From NCBI RefSeq assembly GCF_000350225.1, contig NW_005179046.1:416945-480944 (forward strand): 64,000 nucleotides of DNA, in the 5' to 3' direction. Each line of letters opens with the position of its first letter. Position 1 is the stretch's first letter. This document shows positions 1 to 10,482 of the stretch, one piece after another. The notes below the pieces were generated by a model that saw nothing but the letters and a program-made list of their open reading frames with translations, was not told the DNA's origin and made no database searches. The DNA is from Chondrus crispus (taxonomy: Eukaryota; Rhodophyta; Florideophyceae; Gigartinales; Gigartinaceae). Position numbers and translations under genes: made by a program.

Positions 1-1
1 G

Positions 2-1051
2 CCCCTCGAGGTGCTGGCTTACTTGGGGAGGGTTGCGTGGGACCTCCCCCAGGTCCCCCTACATCCGCTCGAGCGGAGCACTCAGCATGTGCCGTGGTCG
101 TATTCGTTCGCCCTCGCGCTCATGCAACGGGCTAGCGAGGTGAGCGAAATCCAGCATCGGCGCTGGACCGATTTCACTACTGGCGAGCGATCCTCCTTCC
201 TCGTATATGACCATCGCGCTGACGCCTTTGTGGCGCGCCAAGTGGCGCCGGCGTCCTCGTCAGGGCACGTCCGGAGCGGGGGCGGAGTCGGCTCCGCTTC
301 GCGTGAGGCTCGGAAGAAACGGTACCGCGATTTGGACAGTGAGCCCGCTCCCTACACGTCCGCTCGTGCTGACTCGCTGTTCGAAACTCGTCTCGCCGAG
401 AGCGACTTCGGTCCGGTGGCGAGTCCTCCGGTTCCCCCTGTTCCACCTCTCAATGCGGTGCCGCTGCGTGAGGCGCCACCGGTGGCGTCCGTACGCCACG
501 CGACGTTGGAGCGAGAGGACGTCAAGGCCGTCCCGTCGTTAGCCCATGCCTTGGGTCGCGCTGCCGACCGCCCTTGGCAGGTGGGCAGCCTCCTCGGCAC
601 ACTCGCGAGCTGGTACTTGGCGCGAAGCGACGAAGCACGTCGCCTCGAGGCGGGTCGTGCGTCGTCCGTGTCCGAGTTGCGCCATGCACGCATCGAGTTA
701 GCGGCGTTAAGCGAGTCCTCTGATCGTCAAGCGAGCGCTCTGGAGCGGACGACCGCCGAACGTGACCGGTACCGCCGCGAACGAGACGACCTCCGACGCC
801 TTCGCGTGGAGTCTTCGTCGGCGCCACGCCCGATCATGCGAGATCCTTACGAGCAGTCGGGGTACGAGGCCGCCGCGGTGGGCAACGTCCCGGCTCCTCA
901 GAGCCGTGTGCATCACTGGACTCGCCATAGTGAGGTGGCGTTGCCCCCACTTGCGGAGCACGCGGCAGAGCCGCCTCGTCACCCCAGTTACTGTCCCCCT
1001 AGCCTTTACGGGTCAGGGGACGCGTCGCCGGCCGACCGTACCAACCACTGA
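2..1051 (+). CDS. Antisense accessory ORF of element A1, partial at left edge
   Basis: The frame is open from the window edge, so the true start lies to the left. It runs opposite to gag and pol and sits downstream of pol. The product is about 345 residues here. It aligns by eye with the ORF at 59723-61231: both share a WTDF-TxERS block, a KRYRDLD block, a Pro-rich linker, an ARSDEARRLE block, and an Arg/Glu-rich tail (AERDRYRRERDDLR) that looks like coiled coil. Conservation of the protein between two elements suggests a real gene. I do not recognise the family. Antisense ORFs between pol and the 3' LTR are known in some plant Ty3/gypsy lineages. Confidence 0.6.
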   Translation, partial: PLEVLAYLGRVAWDLPQVPLHPLERSTQHVPWSYSFALALMQRASEVSEIQHRRWTDFTTGERSSFLVYDHRADAFVARQVAPASSSGHVRSGGGVGSASREARKKRYRDLDSEPAPYTSARADSLFETRLAESDFGPVASPPVPPVPPLNAVPLREAPPVASVRHATLEREDVKAVPSLAHALGRAADRPWQVGSLLGTLASWYLARSDEARRLEAGRASSVSELRHARIELAALSESSDRQASALERTTAERDRYRRERDDLRRLRVESSSAPRPIMRDPYEQSGYEAAAVGNVPAPQSRVHHWTRHSEVALPPLAEHAAEPPRHPSYCPPSLYGSGDASPADRTNH

Positions 1052-3101
1052 ACGGGTCGTCCCGTTATACTTGCCGGGGGTATGTTCTTCCTCCCCCTCT
1101 TTTCTCTGCGTAAAATCAATCCCGTGTCTTGCGTGCGCGCGATGTCCGTCGGACCTGCAGAGGGGCCCTCGCCGTGACCCGTGCGTGCACGGTGTGACTT
1201 CTTCGTTTCACCGCGTCATACTTCCTTTAGGGAGCGCGCCAGCGAGCTCGCCTACGAAGGCAATATTGGTCAGCGCTCCCCTTGGTCGCGGGTCCCGCGG
1301 GGAGGCCAGTTGGTGAGGCAATTCGAATTGTCTGCACGGGGAGGAAGGGGTAGGCCAGAGCACTTCTCCTTGTCGACTTTGTCCCTTCCCACGCGAACTT
1401 TTCTGCCCCCACGCGGACTTGTGTCGGTGGGGGCGGAAGCCGGCTGTCGCACGTCATCTTCGTCTCCGTACCGGCCTTGCCGTATTCGGCTCTTCGTAAA
1501 TCGCTGTTCTCCTTCTCCTTCGTCCGTCGCCGTCGTGGCGATCCTCTTTTTGACGTTTATCTCCTCTACTTTGGTCCCTCGCCCGCATCGGCCGGGTCGT
1601 TCCGCTCATGTGGTGTTCTTCGTTCTCCCTGGCAGTCTGTCCTGCCAGCTTGTCGACGTGGTACTTGGTCCCCTCTCCCTGTTGCGTTCCTCACAGTCTC
1701 CTCTGCGCAACGTTGCGCTTCGCGCCGTGTACTCCTCTGCCCCTGCCCTCGGCTATGAGCGGATAGGGGTAAGAGAGTTGGGGGACGTTCCGAGTCGTCC
1801 GTTTGGGACCGGAGAGGACGTCGTCGCCTCTCTCCTGTCATCGGAGCCCGGGTCCGCGTGCGGTTTCGTGGGTCCTCCTGGGCGGGTCGTCCCGCCAGCT
1901 TCTTGGTGTGATTCATACGTTGGGAACGCGTTTCTCCCGACCTCCCACGTCCGCTATCCAGCGCAGCGTCGCGCTCCGTATTGTACTCTCCCCCGCTCCG
2001 CTTTCGGGCGAGCGAGCGGGGGTGAGGGGCAGATCGTTGGCATGTTGGGAAAATGGGAGGAGTCGTCTCCTTCCTCTTCGCCAGGGCGGGGCGTCAGCGT
2101 GGTCGTGCCGTTGGTCTTGGTGCCTGCTCCGCGTTCGGGACGGCCCGTGCCCCGCTTGGACGTCTGTTGGTTTGACAATTATGGAGGGGGCGGAACCGGG
2201 CCGCGCCCCTCCATAGTTGAGCTCTGGTAGCGTGTACCGATCGGTTGGTACACACTGTACTCTTCTCACGCGTCGCTGCACGGACGTCTCTTGCGCGTTG
2301 TTGCGTACAGCACGTGTCTGGGCGTCCTGCCCGTGCAACCGCCCGTCAGTGTAATTTCCCATTTCACGGATATTTTCTCCCTTATTTAGGGTATGGCGGT
2401 GGCTGTTTGTTGGAGCTCTGATCTTGAGTGTATCAGCCGGCGGCGGCCCGTACTGTCTCTTTCTCTCCCCTTGTTCGGACTGGGGCGTACTTGTCGTTGC
2501 TATCTAATGCAGCGCTGCGTCTTCCCGTCGTCGCGGGGGACTCGGGATCGCGGACCATTTCGTCATAGCGCAGCTGGTCCGGACCGGGGCGTGCAGGACA
2601 CCTGTCCCATGTCGGCAGAACTTGTGGCGACCGCGGGGCGACTATATCGCTCTGGGAGATCGTCTCCCTGCTGGAGGGCTCCTTGCTCACAGTCCGTGAC
2701 GAGGGGCCCTCAGGGCGCAGCTCGTGCTACTCGCTTCCTCTGGTTTGTGTACGGGACCTTCGTCGATACGTCTTGACGTCCTCTGTTCAAATGCGAAACG
2801 GCGATGCCTTCGTGGGCACTTGTTTTAGGGCATTTTCGCGTTCGACCGCGTCACTCTGCCTTCTACCCCTCGAGGTGCGACCGCTTTGCGTAGAGCAGCA
2901 CGTACTATCCTCCCTCCCGCCTCTTGCCGGCGATAACTGGTCGTTTTCGATGAACTCGGTTGCCAATACGTCTTGACGTCTCGCGAACTATTCCGTTGCT
3001 GCTCTCTGGGGACAGCTGTCCCTTCGCGCGTCCCCTTTTGCCCCATGTACGCGGGGAGCATTTAATTCGAGGTGGAATTTAATCCGCAACGATGCGGTTG
3101 A
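1052..3101. other. Accessory region of A1 without recognised gene
   Basis: GC-rich and pyrimidine-rich on the plus strand. Overlapping open frames occur in several phases but none resembles a protein. A strong hairpin with a long G/C stem lies at about 2179-2217. No LTR is present here, so this is internal element sequence downstream of the pol-end polypurine tract. Confidence 0.5.
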
Positions 3102-3136
3102 GGGCCCCCTTCTCAAGAGTGAACGTCCGCGTTCAC
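3102..3136 (-). repeat. Pol-end polypurine-tract repeat of A1
   Basis: On the minus strand this reads GTGAACGCGGACGTTCAC (a near-palindrome that encodes the pol C-terminus) followed by a G-rich polypurine tract ending GGGGGCCC. The same unit recurs at 63416-63451, 11744-11784, 14726-14758 and 56662-56699. The last two directly abut LTRs. Here it is not followed by an LTR. Confidence 0.7.
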
Positions 3137-6100
3137 TTCGGAGGTGAGGTCTCTCCCTGTACGCGCCCGGAGTCTTTGTGCGTAACGAGACACCAACTCC
3201 TCGGGGATGTGCGTACGCGCCGTCCATGTGGGAGTATCGTAGTCTGCCCATTTAATGAAGAACTCCGTAGTTCCATCCTCCATGACGCGATGCTTGAGTA
3301 GCCGTTCGACGGCATACTGTGTGCCTTCATTGATCTTGTCGGCAAGGTCTTCGGGGGTAGTCGTGCTAGCCTTTGGCGCGTTCGCCGGCGGGGGTGCGTA
3401 GACGCAGCGGTCTGCCGAGACGCGCTCTGTAACTCCATCACGATCGATCGTGATGGTGCGCTGGTCGTTCGCGAGAACTCGGTACGGTCCGACAGCCGGG
3501 GAGGCCAGCTTGTTTGATGTCTTCCCCCCATCGGTGGGGTTCAGATATACGTAGTCACCTGCCTTGAGGCGCAAGTTGATGCGCCGAATACGCTTGTCGA
3601 AGTCGCGTTTATAGCGAGCTTGCGTTCGCCGAAGGCTTCCGTAGGCCTTTTGGATAGTCGAGTCCAGGGTCTTGAGGAACTCGGCACGTGGGTTCCCCCT
3701 GTCGGCAGGGGGCACGTCGCCTTCCGTCCGTCGGAGCGAGAACTCCGGCGGTGGCCTGCTGAGCACGAGCTCAAACGGCGTGGTGCGTGTGGTGCGATGT
3801 ACGTGGGAGTTGTATGCGTACGTAAGCGGCCCCACGTACACATCCCAGTCGTCCTGGTGTTCACCCACGTAGTTCCTCAGCATCGAGGCGATTGTTCGGT
3901 TATATCGCTCGACTTGCCCGTTCGTCTGGGGATGGTACGCCGAAGTGTACAAATTCGTTATCCCCAGAACACGGCACGTGCTGTGGAAGAACTTGGCATT
4001 AAACTGAGGGCCGTTGTCCGAAAGCAACGTGCGAGGGACGCCATACTTGAACACCCACGAGTCGCAGAACGCAACTGCAACCGTGTACGCGGTTGTCGTG
4101 CGGAGCGCCGCGACTTGCGTCAGCTTGCTAAAACGGTCCGTAATCACGAGCAGGAATCGTTTTCCTGTCTTCGTCTTGGGGAGCGGCCCCAAGATGTCGA
4201 TGGCGAGGCTCTCGAGAGGCCTCGTAGCTGGGAACAATCTCAATCGATTGAGATGTTTCCTCAGCTTGACCCGGTTCATCGCGCAGGTCCGACACCCTCG
4301 CACCGTGGCTGCCACGTCTGCAGCCAGGTGGGGCCAGTAGTACTCGCGTCGAAGTGCGTAGTACATACGGTTCTGGCCCGGGTGCCCCGCGATGGCCGGG
4401 TTGTGGCACAGGCGAAGGAGCCTGGCGCGGAGCGTCCGAGGTACCACCACCTGAACGATATCAGGGTCGAAGGGGTGTCTCCGTTTGAGCACCCCTTGGT
4501 GGTCCTCGAAGAACGCGGAGTCCCGGGACTCTGACTGTCGTGCCAAAACGGTTTGGCAGAAGTCATCCACGCGTTGCTCCTCGGCTATCTCCTCTATCGT
4601 AAGAGGGGCCGGAAGGTCGTCCTGCGGTGGGGCGACCGGGGAGTCGAGCGCGCCAGCCTCGGGGTCTTCGGCGCGCTGGATATCGGCGGCGTCGAACTCG
4701 TCGTTCTCCTCCCAAAACGAATTGGGTCCTTGAAGACCGGGGGCTTCGTCGTCACCTCGCGGTTCGTCGCGCGTCCGTACGCGCGACCTTGTTCGGGCTT
4801 CGGCTTGGTTCCGTGTCGTTACGAAGACATGGACCGCCTGATGATCGCAGCTCGCGGTACAAGCGTGGTCCGCGAGCTCGTTCGATACGTCTCGAACGGT
4901 CGTACCCCCGTCGAAGGTGGGAATGTCGTCATCCACCTCGACGGTGGGGCGAGGGTCATCGGCGACCTTCGGCGACACGAGTCGTGACAGGGCATCGGGC
5001 ACCTGATGCACGCGCCCGGGGCGGTACTGAATGGTGAAATCGTATTCAGCCAGACGTAGCCGCCACCGGGTGAGTCTTCCTGAGCTCTCTGTGAGCGACA
5101 TGAGCCATCGGAGGGCGTCGTGATCCGTCCGGACGGTGAACTTGGTTCCTTCGATATACGGCCGCAGTGTGCGGACGGCCCACACCACGGCGAAGCACTC
5201 ACGCTCCGTAGCGCTGTAGTTCCGTTCGCTATCGCTTAGCGAGTACGACCAGTACCCAACGGGGCGCCAATCGTTTGGTTCGTCGTGCTCCTGTAGGAGG
5301 GTGCACCCGAGTTGATATGCACTGGCGTCAGTGTCCAACAGGTACGGTCGGCCGTACCGTGGTAGCGCGAGGATCGGCGGGGAGATCATCGCCGCCTTCA
5401 GGCTTTCGAAAGCCTGAAGCTGAACTTCCGTTGGGTTATCGAAATCGTGATCCGAGTCCTTGCGCGTTATATCGGTTAACGGACGGGCAATCTTCGAGAA
5501 GCCCTTGACGAAGCGACGATACACGTTACACGCCCCGAGGAACGAGCGCACCTGCGTCAACGTCCTCGGGAACGTAAACGTCTTGAAGGCGTCGATTGCC
5601 GTATCAGCCACGCTCAACTTACCTGGGGATATAACGTGCCCCAGGTAGTGCACCTTCGGACGGAAGAAGCTGCACTTCTTGAGCTTGAGGGAGATGCCGG
5701 CACTCCGCAACAAGCTCAAGACGGTATCGAGATGCCTTGCGTGTTCCGCGTCCGTACGCGAGAACACGATAACGTCATCGAGATAGACGAGGCATATTTG
5801 CCAGCGGACTCCGGAGAGTATGATATCGAGGGCACGTTGGAAGGTGGCCGGTGCCCCTTTTAATCCAAACGGCATGCGCAAATGGCGGTACGTACCCATA
5901 TGTGTCGTGAAGGTAGTCTTATCCCGGTCCTCCGGAGCGACCGGGATCTGCCAATAACCGGAATTGCAGTCCAGCGTCGTAAAGACGGCTGCATCTCCTA
6001 AAGAGTCGATGCAGTCGTCCATACGCGGCAGCGGATACGAATCCGCTGCAGTCTTCGCGTTGAGACGCCGGTAGTCCACGCAGAACCGAAGAGAGCCGTC

Positions 6101-7696
6101 TTTCTTCGGTACGAGCACCACCGGGGACGCCCACTCGGTGCTTGCGGGTTCGATAACCCCTGCGTTCAACATCTTGTTGACCTCCTTCGCGACCATTTCG
6201 CGCATGGCCGGGCCCTTTCGATAGGGCATAGAACGAATTGGTTTCGTTCCCGGTTCGAGGGGAATGCGGTGCTCTGTGGCTTGGATCGTTCCGAGCGCAC
6301 CGCTCCACAGACTCGAGTGCTTACGGAGCATTTCGAGCACGTGGCTACGGAGCTGGTCATCGTCGATGTATGACAAGTCAATCTCTTTTTCCCAATCCAT
6401 CGGTGGATTTTCGGGATCCTTCTGCTGGGGGGGTACAGTACCCTCCGCCGTCGGTTGGGGTATAGGTAACCGTTCGTCCGGGTCAACCCCTTCACTCCCC
6501 GCGGTTGCCTTCTCGTCGGAGCTGGATCGGCCAGCTCCGACCTCTCTGACTTGATCGGTCAAGTCGGTCAGATGCAACGCGAGCGCGACCGCCTCAGCGA
6601 CTCGACGTTCGGGCGTGAGGATCGCGAGGGGGTTGCGCTTCGCGTATCCCACGACGGTGTGCTTCGGAAGCCGCCTCTCCCGTCGCGAGAGATTTGCGAC
6701 GATGACTTCGAATGTCTGGTTCGGCAGGACTTCCGCGACGCCATTCGTCAGCCTCACTCCATGACGGTGTTGGAGTGAGGGCTTGGGCTCCAGGAACACG
6801 AGACCCCTCCCCGCGGTTGTCACACGCACACGGGCTTGCGACATCGCGGGGATGGTAGCCCAGCGGGCGACTCGGATCGCCTGCGGGGCCTCCTCGCGTA
6901 CCTCCGGACGACTAGTTTGGCGACCATGTCGCCTGGTAGGGGGAGTCGGTTCCCCCTTCCCATTGACGATGGCTACCGAGCCACCGTGACGAAGTTCGAG
7001 CTTCTGTCCATCGATGTCGATGCTGCGTACGTGCGCATCAATGAACGCGGTCCCAAGTAGAACGGGAACAGCGAGTTGTTCGGCCACTACGAAAGGTATG
7101 CGGAACGTCGTGTTTCGCAGCCGGACCGCGAGGCGGACGACCGCCGTAAGTCGAAGCGGGTTACTGTTCGCGCCAGCCAGGCGTGGTAATGGCGCGCCCA
7201 GTATTACGTAGCGAGCCCAGTCGGGAGGGAGGTCGGCCTTCCTCACCAAGTTGTAGCCCGAGCACGTGTCGACGGCGATCGTGTGGGGCTTAAACGCGTT
7301 GCCTTCGGTGGCCACGGAGCCCAAGACGTTATATATTTTCGACGTCATGAGGCATACGAGGCCATCGACCACCTTGGGCGCGACCTTATCGGTGAGGTCG
7401 TTCCGCCGGGGCCTTCGACTTCGGCGTTGGCCCCTCTTGCGTTTCCTTCGGCTCGAGCCGGGGGACGTTCGCGTCTCAGTGACGCCCGTCCAGGTGCTGG
7501 AGTCCGTACGAGGCGGACATTTCGTCGGCGACCTTGGGCTCACCGGGGTCCGAAGGGCGACCGACTCGTGTCGGTCGGCGTTAACCACGTCTCGCTCGTT
7601 GCGCTTCACTGGGATGTCGGGTGTCCCTGTGGTGCCTTCTTCCAACATCGGGTCTACGTGGGCCTCGGTGTTGGGTTTCTCCTGCAATGTCGACAT
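3113..7696 (-). CDS. Pol polyprotein of A1 (PR-RT-RNase H-IN-chromodomain)
   Basis: 1527 residues in one open frame. Visible domains: a basic N-terminus; a retropepsin-like site with DTCSG near residues 143-147 (the usual third residue Gly is Cys); reverse transcriptase with YLDD at 638-641; RNase H starting near LLDTDAS at about 787; an integrase HHCC zinc finger near residues 1110-1150 followed by a DILGPLP core; and a C-terminal chromodomain (YAVERLLKHR, then FFIKWADYD and PTW). The domain order RT-RNase H-IN is Ty3/gypsy, and the chromodomain suggests a chromovirus. The frame ends in the polypurine-tract repeat. It is separated from gag by about 400 bases. Confidence 0.95.
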   Translation of the reverse strand: MSTLQEKPNTEAHVDPMLEEGTTGTPDIPVKRNERDVVNADRHESVALRTPVSPRSPTKCPPRTDSSTWTGVTETRTSPGSSRRKRKRGQRRSRRPRRNDLTDKVAPKVVDGLVCLMTSKIYNVLGSVATEGNAFKPHTIAVDTCSGYNLVRKADLPPDWARYVILGAPLPRLAGANSNPLRLTAVVRLAVRLRNTTFRIPFVVAEQLAVPVLLGTAFIDAHVRSIDIDGQKLELRHGGSVAIVNGKGEPTPPTRRHGRQTSRPEVREEAPQAIRVARWATIPAMSQARVRVTTAGRGLVFLEPKPSLQHRHGVRLTNGVAEVLPNQTFEVIVANLSRRERRLPKHTVVGYAKRNPLAILTPERRVAEAVALALHLTDLTDQVREVGAGRSSSDEKATAGSEGVDPDERLPIPQPTAEGTVPPQQKDPENPPMDWEKEIDLSYIDDDQLRSHVLEMLRKHSSLWSGALGTIQATEHRIPLEPGTKPIRSMPYRKGPAMREMVAKEVNKMLNAGVIEPASTEWASPVVLVPKKDGSLRFCVDYRRLNAKTAADSYPLPRMDDCIDSLGDAAVFTTLDCNSGYWQIPVAPEDRDKTTFTTHMGTYRHLRMPFGLKGAPATFQRALDIILSGVRWQICLVYLDDVIVFSRTDAEHARHLDTVLSLLRSAGISLKLKKCSFFRPKVHYLGHVISPGKLSVADTAIDAFKTFTFPRTLTQVRSFLGACNVYRRFVKGFSKIARPLTDITRKDSDHDFDNPTEVQLQAFESLKAAMISPPILALPRYGRPYLLDTDASAYQLGCTLLQEHDEPNDWRPVGYWSYSLSDSERNYSATERECFAVVWAVRTLRPYIEGTKFTVRTDHDALRWLMSLTESSGRLTRWRLRLAEYDFTIQYRPGRVHQVPDALSRLVSPKVADDPRPTVEVDDDIPTFDGGTTVRDVSNELADHACTASCDHQAVHVFVTTRNQAEARTRSRVRTRDEPRGDDEAPGLQGPNSFWEENDEFDAADIQRAEDPEAGALDSPVAPPQDDLPAPLTIEEIAEEQRVDDFCQTVLARQSESRDSAFFEDHQGVLKRRHPFDPDIVQVVVPRTLRARLLRLCHNPAIAGHPGQNRMYYALRREYYWPHLAADVAATVRGCRTCAMNRVKLRKHLNRLRLFPATRPLESLAIDILGPLPKTKTGKRFLLVITDRFSKLTQVAALRTTTAYTVAVAFCDSWVFKYGVPRTLLSDNGPQFNAKFFHSTCRVLGITNLYTSAYHPQTNGQVERYNRTIASMLRNYVGEHQDDWDVYVGPLTYAYNSHVHRTTRTTPFELVLSRPPPEFSLRRTEGDVPPADRGNPRAEFLKTLDSTIQKAYGSLRRTQARYKRDFDKRIRRINLRLKAGDYVYLNPTDGGKTSNKLASPAVGPYRVLANDQRTITIDRDGVTERVSADRCVYAPPPANAPKASTTTPEDLADKINEGTQYAVERLLKHRVMEDGTTEFFIKWADYDTPTWTARTHIPEELVSRYAQRLRARTGRDLTSEVNADVHS

Positions 7697-8099
7697 TGCT
7701 GGAGTCCCCGTGCTCGACTCCGATAGCGGGGGATGTATTATCGGACAATACCCCCCGTGTCCTTGGCCAGCACGCGGGGACCGGTCTAGTTCATAGGGAA
7801 AAGACGGCTCACGCGACCGCGTGTACGTAACCGTCTTTACCCTTTTTTCGAACTACCGGTGCTATCGGAGCTACCCCCCTGGCTATCGTCGGCCAGGTCT
7901 TCTCCGGGTGGCCGACCACGTGGGTCGGGACTATTCCTCCCGGGCGGCTCGGCAGCCTTGGCGAAGTACTCGGGTACTTCCGGGCCTTGACCTGCGGCGT
8001 CCGGCCGTCGCAGGATATGGGGGATGAAGCGAGTCGGCTCTCCTTCGTGACCCTCCGCGGGTAGGGGGTACGGATCCTCTACCCAGTCTTGCAGGTACA

Positions 8100-10406
8100 T
8101 TATCGCATTCTGTACCTGTTGGGGTAACCGAGAACGGTCTCGGTCCCCTCTCCCTCCTTGGCGGGGGTACCTTGTGTCGGCCTGGCGGTAGTCGGGCCGA
8201 TCGCGACGATCGAGTTCGGTACGACGATACCCGCCTCCACGGGGGCGAATCGAGCGCCCCCACCCGACCGATTCGGGAAACCTTGACGCGGGGGACGACC
8301 CTCGCCGACCGCTTGCCGGAGTAGATTGCGCGCCCCGGGGCGCGTCTCCATCTGGTAGCGGTAGTTCCTGTACGCCGTGAACATTCGTTGTTCCGGCGAC
8401 AGGAACGGGCAGGCGTACATGGCGTGTCCGTACGTACGACATAGCCAGCACACGTACGCGCTGCCGTCCGTTGAGGCGAAGGTCGCCGCGTGACGCGCCT
8501 CCTCATCGGTGAGGAGGGGTACGCGAGGGGCTTCACCTCCGGGATCTCGGTTTGAGATGTCGAGCTCAGCGACCCGGGGGTCCGTACCCCTGGGTGCTCT
8601 TGGAGTGGCCGCGAACGCGGTCGCGTAGCTCGACGTCGTTCCGGTCGACATCGGTGAAGGGGATCGACCCCCTACTGGCCCTGCTCCTTGCGTAATGAGG
8701 ACAGGGTCGGCCTGCCACTCATCCTCCCCGACATGGAGGGTAGAGGCGGGCGAACTTGTTGCGGCGGACTTCGTAGTCCTGCCAGCCCTCCCTGCCGGTT
8801 TCGAATCCGGCAGAGGTAAACCGCGTCGAGCGCGGTAAGTGGTTCCTTCCGCCGTTGCGATACGGCGGATGGTCGGAAGATCGGTCTTCTGGCGGCTCGG
8901 CAGCCGCTGCACTGTCTCGGAAACTGCGGCACGGGTCGCCGGAGCGAGTCCCCGCACGAAGTAATGCGCGAGGGACTGTTCGGAGAACACTGCCGTGCAC
9001 CGGAACGCGGCCGTTTCGAGCCGGTCCGCGAACGTGCTCTCCGTTTCATGAGATTGTTGTCGCGCCGTCGCGACAGCGTCGTACGCTTCACCTAACACGT
9101 CGTCGGTTAGGTAGCGTTTCAGGAACTGGTTCACGAGTCCCGGCCAACTCACGTCGTCGTGTAGTTGGCCGGCGCGGAGGCCACGCATCGTATAACTCGT
9201 ATACAGGCGCTCCGCGTCGCGCTCTAAGAAGTGCGCGAGGACTCTCACGGCAACACCTTCGGTCAGGTGTTGCGAGTTGAAGGTTATCCGAATATCCTTC
9301 AAGAACGGCAGGAGCTGGATCGGGTCCGTACCGTCAAAGCTCCTCATCGTGGGACGGATCCCACGGCAGCGTTGGACGTACTTCGCGATCCGTCCCGCGT
9401 CACCCGAGGTGACGAGCCTCGAGGTGTTATCCAAGCGGTACATACGATAGTCAGCGACGGCGCTGAACTCTTGGATCATCGTATGCACCGGCTCGAGCCC
9501 GGGTTCGGCGGGACCTAGCGTGCCGAAGGAGGTAACCGGTAGCGTACGGACGTCTACCGGACCTGGATGCTCGGCATAACTCGCCGGCGGGTAGCCGCCC
9601 CAGCGGGGATCGGCGGAGAACAGCGGTTCTCCGGATCCGCGGGCGGCTCCTCCACGGTCCTGTTCGTCCGCGTACGATACGCGGTCCATCTGCCGCCTAC
9701 TTACGGGGATAGGCGGCAATGCTTGGGTCTCGGACGCGAGATTGGCGCCCATCGGAGGACGGTTTCCTTCCGCAGTCCGACTGGCGTTGGCGCCAGTCGG
9801 ACGCCAACCTTCCGGAGCGACGGCTCTCGGAGGTACGGCACCACCGGGCCCTCTCGTGGGGGCACCGGGCAGCCTTTCGGCCATGGTCCGTTCCATGTCA
9901 CGAGCACGCTGTCGCGTAGCGTTGAGCTCGGCGGAGAGGTGCGCGAACGCACCCAACTGCTCTGCTGACGGGGACGGTCGATCGTCGGGACGTCTCGTCG
10001 AGGTCGGCCTCGTGGGGCGACCTTGCCCGTGCAGTACGGGCTGTGCGAGGCGTGAGTCTTCGACGAGCACCAGTCGCGAGTGTAACTCGTCGACTAGTGC
10101 TCGGAGATTCTCCAAGGACTGGCTGACTCGATCGAACCTCCCTTCACGTAGGGAGCGAAGCTCGTCCATACATCGCGAGTAGACGGCGTCCGTCACGTCT
10201 ATACGGAGTGAAGTACGGACTTCCTCGATGTAGTCAGCTATGCGATCGAACATCGCAGCCGCTTGTCCTTCGGGGGACTCGGGCGACGGTTCGCGGTCTC
10301 GGAGACCAGCGTCGCCGTCGCCGAACGGCGGTGATGGTGCGTGCATAGCGGCCGCCCTCGGATCCGCCGGTTCGGACCGGATCGAGGTGGCGTATTCTTG
10401 ACTCAT
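8100..10406 (-). CDS. Gag of A1
   Basis: About 768 residues, taking the first Met after the LTR leader (MSQEYATS). The N-terminal third is charged and probably helical. The middle carries the typical gypsy Gag core (FDGTDPIQLLPFLKDIR, then a LNATRQ/ETESTFADRLE region). Near residue 640 there is one CCHC zinc knuckle, CWLCRTYGHAMYAC, that fits C-x2-C-x4-H-x4-C. This is the expected RNA-binding structural protein of the virus-like particle. Gag ends upstream of pol and in a different frame. Confidence 0.85.
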   Translation of the reverse strand: MSQEYATSIRSEPADPRAAAMHAPSPPFGDGDAGLRDREPSPESPEGQAAAMFDRIADYIEEVRTSLRIDVTDAVYSRCMDELRSLREGRFDRVSQSLENLRALVDELHSRLVLVEDSRLAQPVLHGQGRPTRPTSTRRPDDRPSPSAEQLGAFAHLSAELNATRQRARDMERTMAERLPGAPTRGPGGAVPPRAVAPEGWRPTGANASRTAEGNRPPMGANLASETQALPPIPVSRRQMDRVSYADEQDRGGAARGSGEPLFSADPRWGGYPPASYAEHPGPVDVRTLPVTSFGTLGPAEPGLEPVHTMIQEFSAVADYRMYRLDNTSRLVTSGDAGRIAKYVQRCRGIRPTMRSFDGTDPIQLLPFLKDIRITFNSQHLTEGVAVRVLAHFLERDAERLYTSYTMRGLRAGQLHDDVSWPGLVNQFLKRYLTDDVLGEAYDAVATARQQSHETESTFADRLETAAFRCTAVFSEQSLAHYFVRGLAPATRAAVSETVQRLPSRQKTDLPTIRRIATAEGTTYRARRGLPLPDSKPAGRAGRTTKSAATSSPASTLHVGEDEWQADPVLITQGAGPVGGRSPSPMSTGTTSSYATAFAATPRAPRGTDPRVAELDISNRDPGGEAPRVPLLTDEEARHAATFASTDGSAYVCWLCRTYGHAMYACPFLSPEQRMFTAYRNYRYQMETRPGARNLLRQAVGEGRPPRQGFPNRSGGGARFAPVEAGIVVPNSIVAIGPTTARPTQGTPAKEGEGTETVLGYPNRYRMR

Positions 10407-10482
10407 CTCAACGCGTACGGACGCGGAGGAAAAAGAAAGTCTTCTCGGAAAGATCTCGGGGTCTTCTAGGTCGGGAGACCAC

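Noticed and set aside
1181-2230. 349-codon plus-strand ORF
   Set aside because: Ser/Pro/Arg-rich, overlaps open frames in other phases, and has no similarity to the region of R at the same position that I can see.
3620-4534. 304-codon plus-strand ORF opposite pol
   Set aside because: It is the mirror of integrase coding sequence in a GC-rich region. Not the same as the antisense ORFs outside pol, which do not overlap known coding sequence.
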